A stretch of 64,000 nt of DNA from Alphaproteobacteria bacterium (GCA_017470165.1 JAFUEX010000023.1:1-64000); one strand, 5' to 3'; shown: positions 45,126-54,038, numbered from the stretch's first letter. Notes: generated from the letters alone by a model not told the origin. Numbers and translations are program-made.

Positions 45126-45216
45126 TTTTGATTTATCTTTCAAACTTATTGTGCTAACTATATATATAATGAGTTTTTTTAGCAATAAATTTTTGGTTAA
45201 CAAGGGGATTATTGAT

Positions 45217-45348
45217 ATGCGCAACAATGCAAAAAAATCTAACATACTTTATTATATTATAGCCGCGGTTTTAATTTTGGCAGTGGTTGCCGCCATATTT
45301 ATGGAAGTGCCGCTGCATCAGGAGCATATTGAACAGGTTATCAAATAA
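45217..45348 (+). CDS. Small single-helix membrane protein
   Basis: The ATG at 45217 with AAGGGG upstream gives 43 residues: a short basic N-terminus, one membrane helix (about 10-30) and a polar tail. It ends six bases before xerD and is probably co-transcribed with it, divergent from aroK. Function is unknown. Small hydrophobic proteins like this are not found by similarity, so the evidence is the ribosome site and the helix. Confidence 0.55.
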   Translation: MRNNAKKSNILYYIIAAVLILAVVAAIFMEVPLHQEHIEQVIK

Positions 45349-45354
45349 CTCAAG

Positions 45355-46254
45355 ATGAACGAGGAATTAATCGAGCTTTTTTTGAGCACTCAGGCCGCAG
45401 AGCACGGCGCCGGCAGCAATACGCTGGAGGCTTATAATAATGACTTGCAACAATGGATGTATTTTTATGATGATGAGCCGAAAAATCTTACTGCCGACGA
45501 CATCAGTGATTTTGCGGCGTTTTTGAATGCGCGCGGTTATGAACCGGCTTCAATTTCGCGTAAGATGTCGGCTTTGAGCGATTTTTGCAAGTTTTTATTT
45601 TCGGAAGGCATTATCAAAGAAAATCCTCTGATTAATCTCGACCGGCCGAAAAAAAAGCAGCATTTGCCCAAATTTTTGACCCGCGAGGAAATCACCACCC
45701 TGATAGAAGCCGCCGAATATCAAGACGACAACTACAGCAAGCGCGCGGCCGTGATGCTGAAATTGATGTATGCTTGCGGGCTTAGAGTGTCTGAGCTGGT
45801 ATCCCTGCCGTTGAATTGTATCAACGAGAACGAAAAGCAGCTTTTAGTCAAGGGCAAAGGAGCCAAAGAGCGAGTGGTGCCGATAGCCGACGAGGCCTTA
45901 TATGCACTGCATCGGTGGAGAGAGTTGCGTGAATTGATGTTGCATCGCAGCACCAGCCGCTATTTGTTTCCCTCGTGCCGTTCGACCTGCGGACACATAA
46001 CGCGCAGCGGTTTCTTCCGCGGAATAAAAAAATTGGCACAGGCCGCCCAAATTGCGCCGGAACGAGTTTCGCCGCATATATTGCGCCACTCATTTGCTAC
46101 CCATCTGTTGGAAAGCAAAGTTGATTTACGCTCACTGCAAGCAATGCTGGGGCACGAAGACATTACCACCACCCAAATCTATACCCATATCGTACCGAAT
46201 AGTTTGATAACAGACGTTATTTCGCATCATCCGCTGAGCAAAAAAACGGATTAG
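45355..46254 (+). CDS. xerD: Site-specific tyrosine recombinase XerD
   Basis: The 299-residue protein has the catalytic set Arg144 (CGLRVSEL), Lys168, His241 and Arg244 (HILRH), His267 (LGH) and Tyr276 (IYTH). An N-terminal SAM-like DNA-binding domain precedes it. Length and motifs fit XerD, which resolves chromosome dimers at dif. No tRNA gene or attachment repeat is visible next to it, so it reads as the housekeeping enzyme rather than an island integrase. Its stop is one base from the stop of the convergent VirB6 gene. Confidence 0.9.
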   Translation: MNEELIELFLSTQAAEHGAGSNTLEAYNNDLQQWMYFYDDEPKNLTADDISDFAAFLNARGYEPASISRKMSALSDFCKFLFSEGIIKENPLINLDRPKKKQHLPKFLTREEITTLIEAAEYQDDNYSKRAAVMLKLMYACGLRVSELVSLPLNCINENEKQLLVKGKGAKERVVPIADEALYALHRWRELRELMLHRSTSRYLFPSCRSTCGHITRSGFFRGIKKLAQAAQIAPERVSPHILRHSFATHLLESKVDLRSLQAMLGHEDITTTQIYTHIVPNSLITDVISHHPLSKKTD

Positions 46255-46255
46255 G

Positions 46256-48466
46256 CTATTCACTATCGCCGGAGCCTGATTTCTTTTCTCTGACCTCGCG
46301 TTGTTTTCTTAAATATGCGCTGCTATCTTCATACTCTTGATAGCCTTTGTGCACCCGCTTGGAGAAATTGCGCAACCATGAACCGCCGGCTGCAATGATA
46401 CCGCCTTTTTCTTTTACCGCGTCCATAGCTCTGGCTACCCCGCCAACCATCGCACCGGCTGCTTTGGCAAATACATTTTTACGCCCTTTGAGGTTGGCGC
46501 TCAGAGCGCTGAGCTTGCCCACCCGTTTGGAATAAGCATCCCGCATACGATCCAATTTGGTAACTTTGCCTTTCTTGTGATAGCGGTTATTGATAGCATT
46601 GACAAGACGTTTGGCTCCGGCACCGGGAACCATCATCGCCCCGCCGACCAGACCGCCTAACCCGCCGGCATTGTGCCAGTGACGCGAGGCGGCTTTGGCA
46701 AAGGGTTTGCCGGCTTTGGTGGCGGCGCCTTTGGCAGTGGAGGCCATCATTGTGCCGACCCTGCTGCTGATGCCCATCTTGAGCCCCGGAGCCATACTAT
46801 TGGCAAGAGCCGGTACTTCTTTCACAAACTTGAACCCGAAAAGCGCGGAGAACAAAATCACGGCAAAACCTATCAATCCGATATCCGTCAACTCTTGAAT
46901 GCGCTTGGTGTCTTGAGTGTTAATCGCCTCGAAAAGCCCGCCCAATCCGGTAGCCTTGCCGTCGGCACCGGCCCCCGAAGCACTGTTCATCTCCTCAATT
47001 GCCGAATCCAGCAGCAAAATTTCGACACTGATAACAAATCCGGTGAAAAACATCATAAAAAACGTATTCAACAACATTTTCAATCCGGTTTTGGAATAAT
47101 TAATCGTGGGCTTAAACGGGAATCCGGCAATCATCAGCGGCATCATCGCCCCAAGAATCGACAACTGCAGCAACGAATCCATAAAATAAAAGGCAAATGA
47201 CAAGCTGAGCAGCAATGCTATAACAAACAATATCAGCCCCAAAAACATCATCTGCAAACCGCCGCCGAGATCCGTGCGGAGGATGAGCCCATCGCCGCCC
47301 CTAAGCAGATTTTGTCCGCCGACACAAAACAGTGAGGTGCCGATTGCCTGAATGGCCGACAATTGTTTTTGCACGCCGGCTAAAAATATCTCGATTTTGC
47401 CATAAAGATTGCCCGAATTGAAAAATTGCGAATTGTTCAGCACACTGGGGGTATAATTATCCGGCTTTACATTGGATAGCGCTTTGATGCCATCCCCCAT
47501 ATTCAGACCGGTATCCAACACCGGAACAATAAACAAATCGAACAAATCCTGCGGACTGGACAACAGCAGATAAGCAATCATAAATTTGCCGGCTTGTTTG
47601 ATAATACCGCTCAGATATTTGTTGGCATCCTGCTTGGTATAGGTAAAAACAATGCTCAAGGTAGTAAAAGCCAGCCACACGGCAAACCCCGCGGTTATCA
47701 ACTGCTGGAAAGCGGCACCGAAAAATTGCAGCGACAAACCGGCAACATCATTAGCTGTATTGAACACCACCGCGGCCAAGGGACAGAAAAAGCAACCGCT
47801 CATATTATAAATCTTTACCGGTAATACCTCGCACCCCTTGGTAATATTATTTTTTTTGCTTGTTGCATTGCTTACGCTCTTATCCGGTGTAGCATATTGG
47901 ATACTGTTCTCATCCGAGTTTATGGCTAAAATATACGCATTATTGCTGGCCTTCCCATTTTCATAAAATAGCCGCTCCTTATCATTGTTGGCCAAAGTAA
48001 GCAGACCAAACCCTCTGGCTTCCGACTTTTGAATAAAACCATTTTTTTCTATATAATTGCGCTGTGTCCAACCGGTAAACCAATTATCTTCCGCCGGACA
48101 CTCTTTATTGGCTTGATCTTTATGATTTTGTTTAGTAACACAAAACCCCTTCTCATTATTAGATTCATAGAAAGATCCGCCCAACACTTTGCGGCGGCTC
48201 CAGCATCTGTAACAAACGTGCGTTTTAATATTACACTTGTTGGCAACTGTGCCGCAAGGAACCGTATTTTCATCATTCTTAAATGCATCCGCGAGCGATT
48301 GACCTCTAAGGTCTTTAAGATTTTTAGCTTCAATAAATTTTTCCGCGGATATTGATTCTATTTTGTCAATCGACAATTGCGCAGCTTGGACACACTGCGG
48401 CTGCAACGTCAACAACACTGCCAGCAGGCTAACCCATTTTATCGCATTTTGCGCCCATTTGTGCAT
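46256..48466 (-). CDS. virB6: VirB6/TrbL-family T4SS protein, paralogue 5 (separate transcription unit)
   Basis: The protein has 736 residues from the ATG at 48466; a TTG at 48475 is also possible and neither has a strong ribosome site. It has a signal peptide, a cysteine-rich periplasmic part (about 70-130), the CxxC pair (CFFC, about 225-228) and the AVWLAF membrane motif of this paralogue family. Six or more membrane helices and a basic coiled-coil cytoplasmic tail follow. It is separated from the other VirB6 genes but carries the same upstream block (48515-48569). A tiny reading frame of nine codons (48472-48501) ends just before it. Confidence 0.8.
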   Translation of the reverse strand: MHKWAQNAIKWVSLLAVLLTLQPQCVQAAQLSIDKIESISAEKFIEAKNLKDLRGQSLADAFKNDENTVPCGTVANKCNIKTHVCYRCWSRRKVLGGSFYESNNEKGFCVTKQNHKDQANKECPAEDNWFTGWTQRNYIEKNGFIQKSEARGFGLLTLANNDKERLFYENGKASNNAYILAINSDENSIQYATPDKSVSNATSKKNNITKGCEVLPVKIYNMSGCFFCPLAAVVFNTANDVAGLSLQFFGAAFQQLITAGFAVWLAFTTLSIVFTYTKQDANKYLSGIIKQAGKFMIAYLLLSSPQDLFDLFIVPVLDTGLNMGDGIKALSNVKPDNYTPSVLNNSQFFNSGNLYGKIEIFLAGVQKQLSAIQAIGTSLFCVGGQNLLRGGDGLILRTDLGGGLQMMFLGLILFVIALLLSLSFAFYFMDSLLQLSILGAMMPLMIAGFPFKPTINYSKTGLKMLLNTFFMMFFTGFVISVEILLLDSAIEEMNSASGAGADGKATGLGGLFEAINTQDTKRIQELTDIGLIGFAVILFSALFGFKFVKEVPALANSMAPGLKMGISSRVGTMMASTAKGAATKAGKPFAKAASRHWHNAGGLGGLVGGAMMVPGAGAKRLVNAINNRYHKKGKVTKLDRMRDAYSKRVGKLSALSANLKGRKNVFAKAAGAMVGGVARAMDAVKEKGGIIAAGGSWLRNFSKRVHKGYQEYEDSSAYLRKQREVREKKSGSGDSE

Positions 48467-48514
48467 ATGTTTCAAGTCCGTTTTTTAACAAAAGTTCTCA
48501 TCGTTGGGGTGATT

Positions 48515-48569
48515 ATAACATATAAATTACTTAAAAAGTGTTACACTTTTTTGATTTTTACATAATTTT
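48515..48569 (-). promoter_or_regulatory. Shared T4SS promoter/operator block, copy A
   Basis: This is the near-identical partner of the block at 10678-10735. It contains the palindrome AAAAAGTGTNACACTTTTT almost perfectly. TATAAT (minus strand, about 48513-48518) lies at the downstream edge. Position upstream of the isolated VirB6 gene, with the same orientation relative to the gene, points to joint control of the two units. Confidence 0.75.
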
Positions 48570-48640
48570 ATAGCCCCTTACGCACTCAGCGATGACATAA
48601 AAAAGGAGCCTTCTCTCTTGCTGTCACCCCTTTTTCTCCC

Positions 48641-48669
48641 TTGACTTATATGCGATTGGGTAATATATT
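48641..48669 (+). promoter_or_regulatory. Sigma-70-type promoter of the small-protein pair
   Basis: TTGACT (48641-48646) and TATATT (48664-48669) are separated by 17 bases and point to the gene at 48709. Confidence 0.7.
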
Positions 48670-48708
48670 CATGGGGCTAAAATAATTATTAATCAAAATC
48701 ATTATGTG

Positions 48709-49101
48709 ATGAAAAACGTAAAATTAACCGCGCGAGTGCTGAATATTAATGTCACTGATGACACTGCGGCTCTCAGCGTGAAAGTTTCGCAAGCTCAACT
48801 TGACGGGGCAAAGATTGATTACGATCTTTCTTTTCTCACACCTAAGGATTTTTCGCTTAGCATCCAAGAACATCCTAACGCTAAGGGAATTTTTGCCGGA
48901 GACGTCATTGAACTCGAGTTGGAGGTTGATTTCAAGACCGGTTCGTATGTCGTTATTAAAATCCTTAAGCAATGCGAGAATTTAGGCGAATGGTTAGTTA
49001 AGCTGGGTGCCAAACCGCCCTCTTGCCCGCCACCGCCCAAAGCCCAACCCAAGAGTTTGAGTATTTACACTCGAATCGACACCGAAGTGTCGTTCCAGTA
49101 A
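48709..49101 (+). CDS. Small beta-rich protein, paralogue family member 1
   Basis: This 130-residue soluble protein has no signal or membrane helix. It has alternating strands and weak similarity to the next two genes, and it ends in a proline-rich tail. The ATG at 48709 (or GTG at 48706) has no Shine-Dalgarno sequence; the leader is A/T-rich. The fold might be an OB-like barrel but this is a guess from the strand pattern. Function is unknown. Confidence 0.65.
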   Translation: MKNVKLTARVLNINVTDDTAALSVKVSQAQLDGAKIDYDLSFLTPKDFSLSIQEHPNAKGIFAGDVIELELEVDFKTGSYVVIKILKQCENLGEWLVKLGAKPPSCPPPPKAQPKSLSIYTRIDTEVSFQ

Positions 49102-49137
49102 AATTAAATGTTTAATCTTTAAAAAATCATTATTATT

Positions 49138-49527
49138 ATGAGTAGTAAAGCAACAATCATTGCACAGGTCGTTGCCAAACAACGTATTGAAAACGACGCC
49201 TTGTTCAATCTTCAAATTTTGCAGATAGAATACAATTACAAGAGTATACCTTTGCCCAATTGCGCCAAGTTTGCTCCTGTAAAGTTAAAACTCGGACTGA
49301 ATGACGATGCGTCATATCCCCAAGGCAAAGATATGATTATGTCAAAAGTTGAGTATGAGTTTTACAGCGCGGGTTCTTTTGTCGAAATTGAAATGCAACT
49401 CGTTCGCGGAGGAGCGGAAGGTTTCAGCGTGAGTAGTATGCGTTTGTTATCACCTTGCCATCCACGGGGGTTCGCCAGATTGTCCGATATGGTGGGAAGG
49501 CTCGACATTGAGTTCACCGGCAGATAA
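49138..49527 (+). CDS. Small beta-rich protein, paralogue family member 2
   Basis: The 129-residue protein is clearly paralogous to the gene at 49662: both start MSSxATIIA, share LQIEYxYKxxPLxxC, and end with LSDM-x3-LD-x-E. There is no signal or membrane helix. It lies 36 bases after the first member with no promoter of its own, so the pair is probably one transcript. The leader ends ATTATTATTATG with no ribosome site. Confidence 0.7.
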   Translation: MSSKATIIAQVVAKQRIENDALFNLQILQIEYNYKSIPLPNCAKFAPVKLKLGLNDDASYPQGKDMIMSKVEYEFYSAGSFVEIEMQLVRGGAEGFSVSSMRLLSPCHPRGFARLSDMVGRLDIEFTGR

Positions 49528-49552
49528 ATTTATTGTATCTGCTTCACCTGAC

Positions 49553-49586
49553 AAAACCGCACGCCTTCTTGAAGTCTTGCGGTTTT
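49553..49586 (+). terminator. Terminator after the second small protein
   Basis: AAAACCGCA (49553-49561) pairs with TGCGGTTTT (49578-49586). The loop includes an inner CTTC/GAAG pairing and a T run follows. Confidence 0.75.
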
Positions 49587-49593
49587 TTGCATC

Positions 49594-49622
49594 TTGACAA
49601 ATGCGAGTTTTTTGTCTAAAAT
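49594..49622 (+). promoter_or_regulatory. Sigma-70-type promoter of the third small protein
   Basis: TTGACA (49594-49599), 17-base spacer, TAAAAT (49617-49622). The spacer (TGCGAGTTTTTTGTC) is similar to that of the promoter at 58521-58549. Confidence 0.75.
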
Positions 49623-49661
49623 AAGCACAAATTTAATTATTAATCATTAAAAAACATTATT

Positions 49662-50042
49662 ATGAGCAGCGAAGCAACAATCATTGCCGACTTATTGGGC
49701 AAAGACGTTTACAACGAAATGGCCTTGTTAGACCTGAAGGTTTTACAAATTGAGTATGATTACAAAAAAGTGCCATTGGAAAGGTGTTTGAATTATGCCA
49801 TTGTGCACCTGTCTGTGCCTTTGAGCAGCAACAAACATCTTAATTCCAACCAGTTTGCGCTAACCCGTGCAAAGTTTAACGAGCTGCAATGCGATCGTCA
49901 GGTTGTGATAAAGGCTCGGACGAAAGGGATGGGTAATTTTGTAATCAACGATATTCACTTGTGGAAGGGTGGAGATTATCGCGATTTTTCGAGTTTGTCC
50001 GATATGCTGGAAAAACTTGATAAGGAAGTACCAGAAAAATAA
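49662..50042 (+). CDS. Small beta-rich protein, paralogue family member 3
   Basis: The 126-residue soluble protein is paralogous to 49138-49527 by shared start, LQIEYDYKKVPL core and SLSDMLEKLD end. It has its own promoter. The leader is A/T-rich and ends CATTATTATG with no Shine-Dalgarno sequence. Function is unknown. It is followed by a perfect bidirectional terminator. Confidence 0.72.
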   Translation: MSSEATIIADLLGKDVYNEMALLDLKVLQIEYDYKKVPLERCLNYAIVHLSVPLSSNKHLNSNQFALTRAKFNELQCDRQVVIKARTKGMGNFVINDIHLWKGGDYRDFSSLSDMLEKLDKEVPEK

Positions 50043-50045
50043 CCC

Positions 50046-50077
50046 AAAACCGCTGAACTTTGTCGTTCAGCGGTTTT
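50046..50077. terminator. Bidirectional terminator
   Basis: A perfect 13-base stem (AAAACCGCTGAAC at 50046-50058 with its complement at 50065-50077) and a six-base loop separate the small gene from the convergent aldolase gene. Confidence 0.85.
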
Positions 50078-50109
50078 CTTTGGTTTCTTAACGCCATAAT
50101 ACGTATATA

Positions 50110-51144
50110 TCAGTATCTTTTGGCCATTTCACTCATCGGTATCGGCTTTATCTTATCGGCATATCCCGCTGCACCGAAAGCAATATAGCGCGCCTCGCAC
50201 ACCTTTTGCATCTCTTCAATGGCCGGTTTAAGATATTTGCGCGGGTCAAACTCTTTGGGATTCTCGGCAAAAATCTTGCGAATCGCACCGGTTATTGCCA
50301 TCCGGCAATCGGTATCAACATTAACTTTGCGCACTCCCGACTTAATGCCGCGGACAATCTCCTCGACCGGAACGCCGTAAGTCTGCGGAATAGCGCCGCC
50401 ATAAGCATTAATCAAATCCTGCAGCTCTTGCGGCACCGATGACGAACCATGCATAACCATATGAGTGTTGGGCAATTTTTGATGTATTTTTTCGATAGTG
50501 GCAATTGATAAAATTTCTCCATCGGGTTTACGAGTAAATTTGTAAGCGCCATGCGAAGTGCCTACCGCTACTGCCAAAGCATCAAGTTTGGTCTCTTCCA
50601 CAAAACGTGCCGCCTCATCGGGGTCAGTAACCAGCCGCTTTTTGTCAATGGTTCCTTCTGCGCCGTGGCCGTCCTCTTTGTCACCTTTGCCGGTTTCCAA
50701 TGAGCCGATAACCCCCAGCTCACCCTCAACCGAGGCTCCAACAGCGTGTGCTCTGGCGACCACTTCTTTGGTCACTCTCACATTATATTCGTACGAAGAA
50801 GGTGTTTTTCCGTCGGCTTCAAGCGAGCCATCCATCATCACCGACGAATAACCGTTTACAATCGCCGATTGACAAATATCAACCGAGGCGCCATGGTCTT
50901 GGTGCAAACATATCGGCAACTCTGGAAACATCTCAATTCCGGCTTGAATCATATGGCGAATCATCGCATCGCCGGCAAACTTGCGTGCACCGGTCGAGGT
51001 TTGAATAATCACCGGAGCATTGACCTTGCGCGCTGCCTGCAAAACAGCGATAACCTGTTCCATATCATTGATATTAAAGGCCGGCACACCGTAATTATTC
51101 TCGGCGGCATGGTCAAGAATTTGACGCATTGTAACTAAAGGCAT
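50110..51144 (-). CDS. fba: Class II fructose-bisphosphate aldolase
   Basis: The protein has 344 residues from the ATG at 51144, which has GAGGAG upstream. It has the class II zinc ligands in LHQDHGAS, the EGELGVIG segment and the VRKVNVDTDCR phosphate-binding loop. It interconverts fructose 1,6-bisphosphate with glyceraldehyde 3-phosphate and dihydroxyacetone phosphate in glycolysis and gluconeogenesis. It lies downstream of transketolase in the same direction, as in Calvin/pentose-type gene groups. Confidence 0.92.
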   Translation of the reverse strand: MPLVTMRQILDHAAENNYGVPAFNINDMEQVIAVLQAARKVNAPVIIQTSTGARKFAGDAMIRHMIQAGIEMFPELPICLHQDHGASVDICQSAIVNGYSSVMMDGSLEADGKTPSSYEYNVRVTKEVVARAHAVGASVEGELGVIGSLETGKGDKEDGHGAEGTIDKKRLVTDPDEAARFVEETKLDALAVAVGTSHGAYKFTRKPDGEILSIATIEKIHQKLPNTHMVMHGSSSVPQELQDLINAYGGAIPQTYGVPVEEIVRGIKSGVRKVNVDTDCRMAITGAIRKIFAENPKEFDPRKYLKPAIEEMQKVCEARYIAFGAAGYADKIKPIPMSEMAKRY

Positions 51145-51219
51145 TTTTTTCTCCTCATTTTTCACAAACTAAAAACTGCGTACAATAATAACAAACCATT
51201 TGGCAAAAGCAACCGCTTT

Positions 51220-53190
51220 TTATTTTTTCAGCGCATCCTCCACCGCTTCGACTATCTCATCTTTAGTAATGCCGAAATGCGCGTACAAATCTTTGGCCGG
51301 AGCCGAGGCTCCAAACCCATCCATCCCGATAATATCACCGTTCAAACCTACATATTTTTCCCAGCCGAATTTGGAGGCCGCCTCAACAGCAATACGTGGT
51401 GCACTCCCCAAAACAGCATCTTGATAGGCAAACGGCTGCTCGTCAAAAAGCTCTTGGCAAGGCATCGAAACCACAGCGGTTGCAATGCCCTTGGTTTTAA
51501 GTTCTTCATAAGCTGCCACCGCCAAAGCCACTTCCGAGCCGGTGGCAATCAGTGTGGCTTGACGCCCTTCTGCCTTACCCCTGATAATGTAAGCCCCCTT
51601 GGCCGTGAGGTTTTCCCTCGTATTTTCACGCAGCAAAGGCAGATTTTGGCGGCTCAAAGCCAACACCGAGGGGCGCTTCTCCTGAGCTATGGCTAATTGC
51701 CAAGCCTCGGCCGTCTCTATCACATCACACGGACGAAATGTCAGCATATTCGGCATTGCCCGCAAAGAAGCCAGATGTTCAATCGGCTGATGGGTCGGGC
51801 CGTCTTCGCCCACCCCGATGGAATCGTGCGTCAGAACATAAATTTCGCGCAGACCCATTAGCGCAGCCAAGCGCATTGCCGGCCGCATAAAGTCGGAGAA
51901 CACCAAAAAAGTTCCGCCATAAGGAACAAATCCTCCGTGCAGTGCTAGACCGTTCATAATTGCCGCCATCGCGTGTTCGCGAATGCCGTATTCAATATAA
52001 TTGCCGCTCAAGTTTTGCCGTTTAATGGGGGCTGATGCCGTTGTTTTGGTCATATTCGGGCTGCTCAAATCTGCCGACCCGCCGATAAGCTGCGGCAATT
52101 GCGGCACAATCGCTTCCAAACACATATTCGAGGCCTTGCGGGTGGCTACTTCAGGCTTTTCTTGCAAGGCGCGCTCTTTCAGCTCATTGAGCTTGTTATC
52201 CCAGTTTTGCGGCAGTTTACCGGCCACGAAATCCGCAAATGTCCGACCTTTGGCCTGAGCGCGTTTCTGCCACTCTTTATCAAGTGCTTCATTTCGTTCA
52301 CCGGCTTGACGCCAATCGGCCAAAACATCCTCCGGCACCTCAAACGGAGCAAATGGCCAGTCCAAATTCTGCCGCATTCCGGTCAGCTCCTCTGCACCCA
52401 GAGGTGAGCCGTGGCATTTGGGAGTGTCGCATTTATCGGGCGCACCGTAACCGATTTTGGTGCGCGCGGCAATCAAGGTCGGCCTCTCGGAGGTTTGCGC
52501 CGCAGCTAAAGCCTTTTCAATTTGTGCAAAATCGTGCCCGTCAATTGAGATAACATTCCATTGATGCGCAGCAAACAGCGCCTTCATATCGGTTGACGAG
52601 GCAATATCGGTGCGGCCGTCAATCGTCACCTGATTATCATCCCATATTGCAATCAGCTTGTTGAGTTGCCAATGTCCGGCCAGCGCTATCGCCTCCATCG
52701 CCACACCTTCCATCAGGCAGCCATCTCCCATAATCACATAAGTTTTGTGGTCGCAAACCTCACTTCCGAACATATCGGAAGTCAATTTTTCGGCCAAGGC
52801 CATTCCCACCGCCGATGATATCCCTTCGCCCAACGGGCCGGTGGTCATATCAATCCCCAGCATATGTCCGTATTCCGGATGTCCGGCTGTTTTGGCACCC
52901 AATTGGCGAAAATTTTGCAAATCATCAAGCGTTATATCCTTATAGCCCAATAAATAAAACAACGAATACAACAAAGATGAGGCGTGTCCTGCCGAAAGCA
53001 CAAACCTGTCGCGGTCAAACCATTTGGGATTTTGCGGATTAACTTTAATAAATTTGCTAAACAGCATTGTGGCCACATCGGCTATTCCCAAGGGCATTCC
53101 GGGGTGTCCCGATTTGGCCTTCTCAATCATTTCTGCGGCCAAAAATCTTATAGCATTGGCCATTTTCCGTTCTTTTGCATATGTTGCCAT
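51220..53190 (-). CDS. tkt: Transketolase
   Basis: The 656-residue protein has the thiamine-diphosphate motif GDGCLMEG, the GHPGMPLG segment near the N-terminus, and the second-half signature EDGPTHQPIEHLASLR. It transfers two-carbon units in the pentose phosphate pathway. Length is typical. It lies between the lipoprotein gene upstream (16-base gap) and fba downstream, so all three are probably one operon. Confidence 0.95.
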   Translation of the reverse strand: MATYAKERKMANAIRFLAAEMIEKAKSGHPGMPLGIADVATMLFSKFIKVNPQNPKWFDRDRFVLSAGHASSLLYSLFYLLGYKDITLDDLQNFRQLGAKTAGHPEYGHMLGIDMTTGPLGEGISSAVGMALAEKLTSDMFGSEVCDHKTYVIMGDGCLMEGVAMEAIALAGHWQLNKLIAIWDDNQVTIDGRTDIASSTDMKALFAAHQWNVISIDGHDFAQIEKALAAAQTSERPTLIAARTKIGYGAPDKCDTPKCHGSPLGAEELTGMRQNLDWPFAPFEVPEDVLADWRQAGERNEALDKEWQKRAQAKGRTFADFVAGKLPQNWDNKLNELKERALQEKPEVATRKASNMCLEAIVPQLPQLIGGSADLSSPNMTKTTASAPIKRQNLSGNYIEYGIREHAMAAIMNGLALHGGFVPYGGTFLVFSDFMRPAMRLAALMGLREIYVLTHDSIGVGEDGPTHQPIEHLASLRAMPNMLTFRPCDVIETAEAWQLAIAQEKRPSVLALSRQNLPLLRENTRENLTAKGAYIIRGKAEGRQATLIATGSEVALAVAAYEELKTKGIATAVVSMPCQELFDEQPFAYQDAVLGSAPRIAVEAASKFGWEKYVGLNGDIIGMDGFGASAPAKDLYAHFGITKDEIVEAVEDALKK

Positions 53191-53205
53191 AGTTATTTGC
53201 TCCTA

Positions 53206-53856
53206 TCAGTTACACGGGGCGGATATAACCCCTTTTTTCACCACAATCGGCCGACCGCTTTTTTCGCAGTAGACTACTTTTTCATCCGGTCCTATTTCCA
53301 AAAACACCCGCTCGGGCGGCAATTGGATAACATCCGCCAAATCTTCTTGTGAGAGATATTTATAGTCTATATCATACATTGACTTGCTTTTGGCATAGGC
53401 ATATTCGCTCAAATCGAGTCCCAATTCAATTGCCTCATTGCCATACGGCGGAGGCGCAATGCGTCTTGTAATACTGCGCGCCGGCAAAGATACTTCTTTC
53501 TTTTCCAGAGGGATTCTTAAAGTTTGCTGATAACGGCCATCGCCGATTATTCCTTTGCCCATATCTTTTGCCGAGATATAAAAAGGCACATCAACGCTGC
53601 TCAATGTTGAATCCTCCATCCGGCGCAGCTTAAACTGCGGGGTAATTACCGCATAATATTGACGGGTTTTCTCGTCGGCATAGCAATAACTCGTAAATCC
53701 GACAAGGTTTATCTGCAGGGCGTCAAAATTACCATTATTGACAAACATCCGCGACTTATCGCGATTAATCTCAATTTTCGGGCAGCTTTCGCCATAGCCC
53801 CCGCCATGACAAGCGCAGACAAGCATCAGTATCAGAGTTAAAATTGTTTTTTTCAT
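53206..53856 (-). CDS. Lipoprotein of unknown function upstream of transketolase
   Basis: This 216-residue protein has a lipobox (LVCACH) and a beta-rich mature domain with cysteines at residues 25 and 58 and a C-terminal pair (VVYCEKSG and SAPCN). It contains a Pro-rich loop (IAPPPYGNE). AAGG precedes the ATG. No family is recognised. It lies 15 bases upstream of tkt in the same direction; a functional tie to the two sugar enzymes is not obvious. Confidence 0.65.
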   Translation of the reverse strand: MKKTILTLILMLVCACHGGGYGESCPKIEINRDKSRMFVNNGNFDALQINLVGFTSYCYADEKTRQYYAVITPQFKLRRMEDSTLSSVDVPFYISAKDMGKGIIGDGRYQQTLRIPLEKKEVSLPARSITRRIAPPPYGNEAIELGLDLSEYAYAKSKSMYDIDYKYLSQEDLADVIQLPPERVFLEIGPDEKVVYCEKSGRPIVVKKGVISAPCN

Positions 53857-54038
53857 CTTCTGCCGACCTTAGCAAATTCGTATCTGTCTGCCAATATAAT
53901 TCAGGGTTTGCTTTTTGTAAAGCTCGCACCCTGCGGCAAATATTTTTTGTGCATAAGCTCACGGTTAATAATCGCGGTTGCAAAAAATTATTCTTTGCTT
54001 TATAAACTAGTGGGAAAAAACTTGTAAGGATGCCGGAT

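Noticed and set aside
45355-46254. Island integrase and attachment sites at xerD
   Set aside because: The protein reads as XerD and no tRNA gene or direct repeats flank it.
1628-48475. Classical Dot/Icm (type IVB) system
   Set aside because: VirB4, VirB3, VirB8, VirB9 and VirB11-type genes are recognisable; IcmX, DotA, DotC, DotL and similar genes are not seen.
48709-50042. Transfer of the small genes from Bacteroidetes
   Set aside because: The leaders look similar, but the promoters are sigma-70-like and no homologue can be confirmed without a search.
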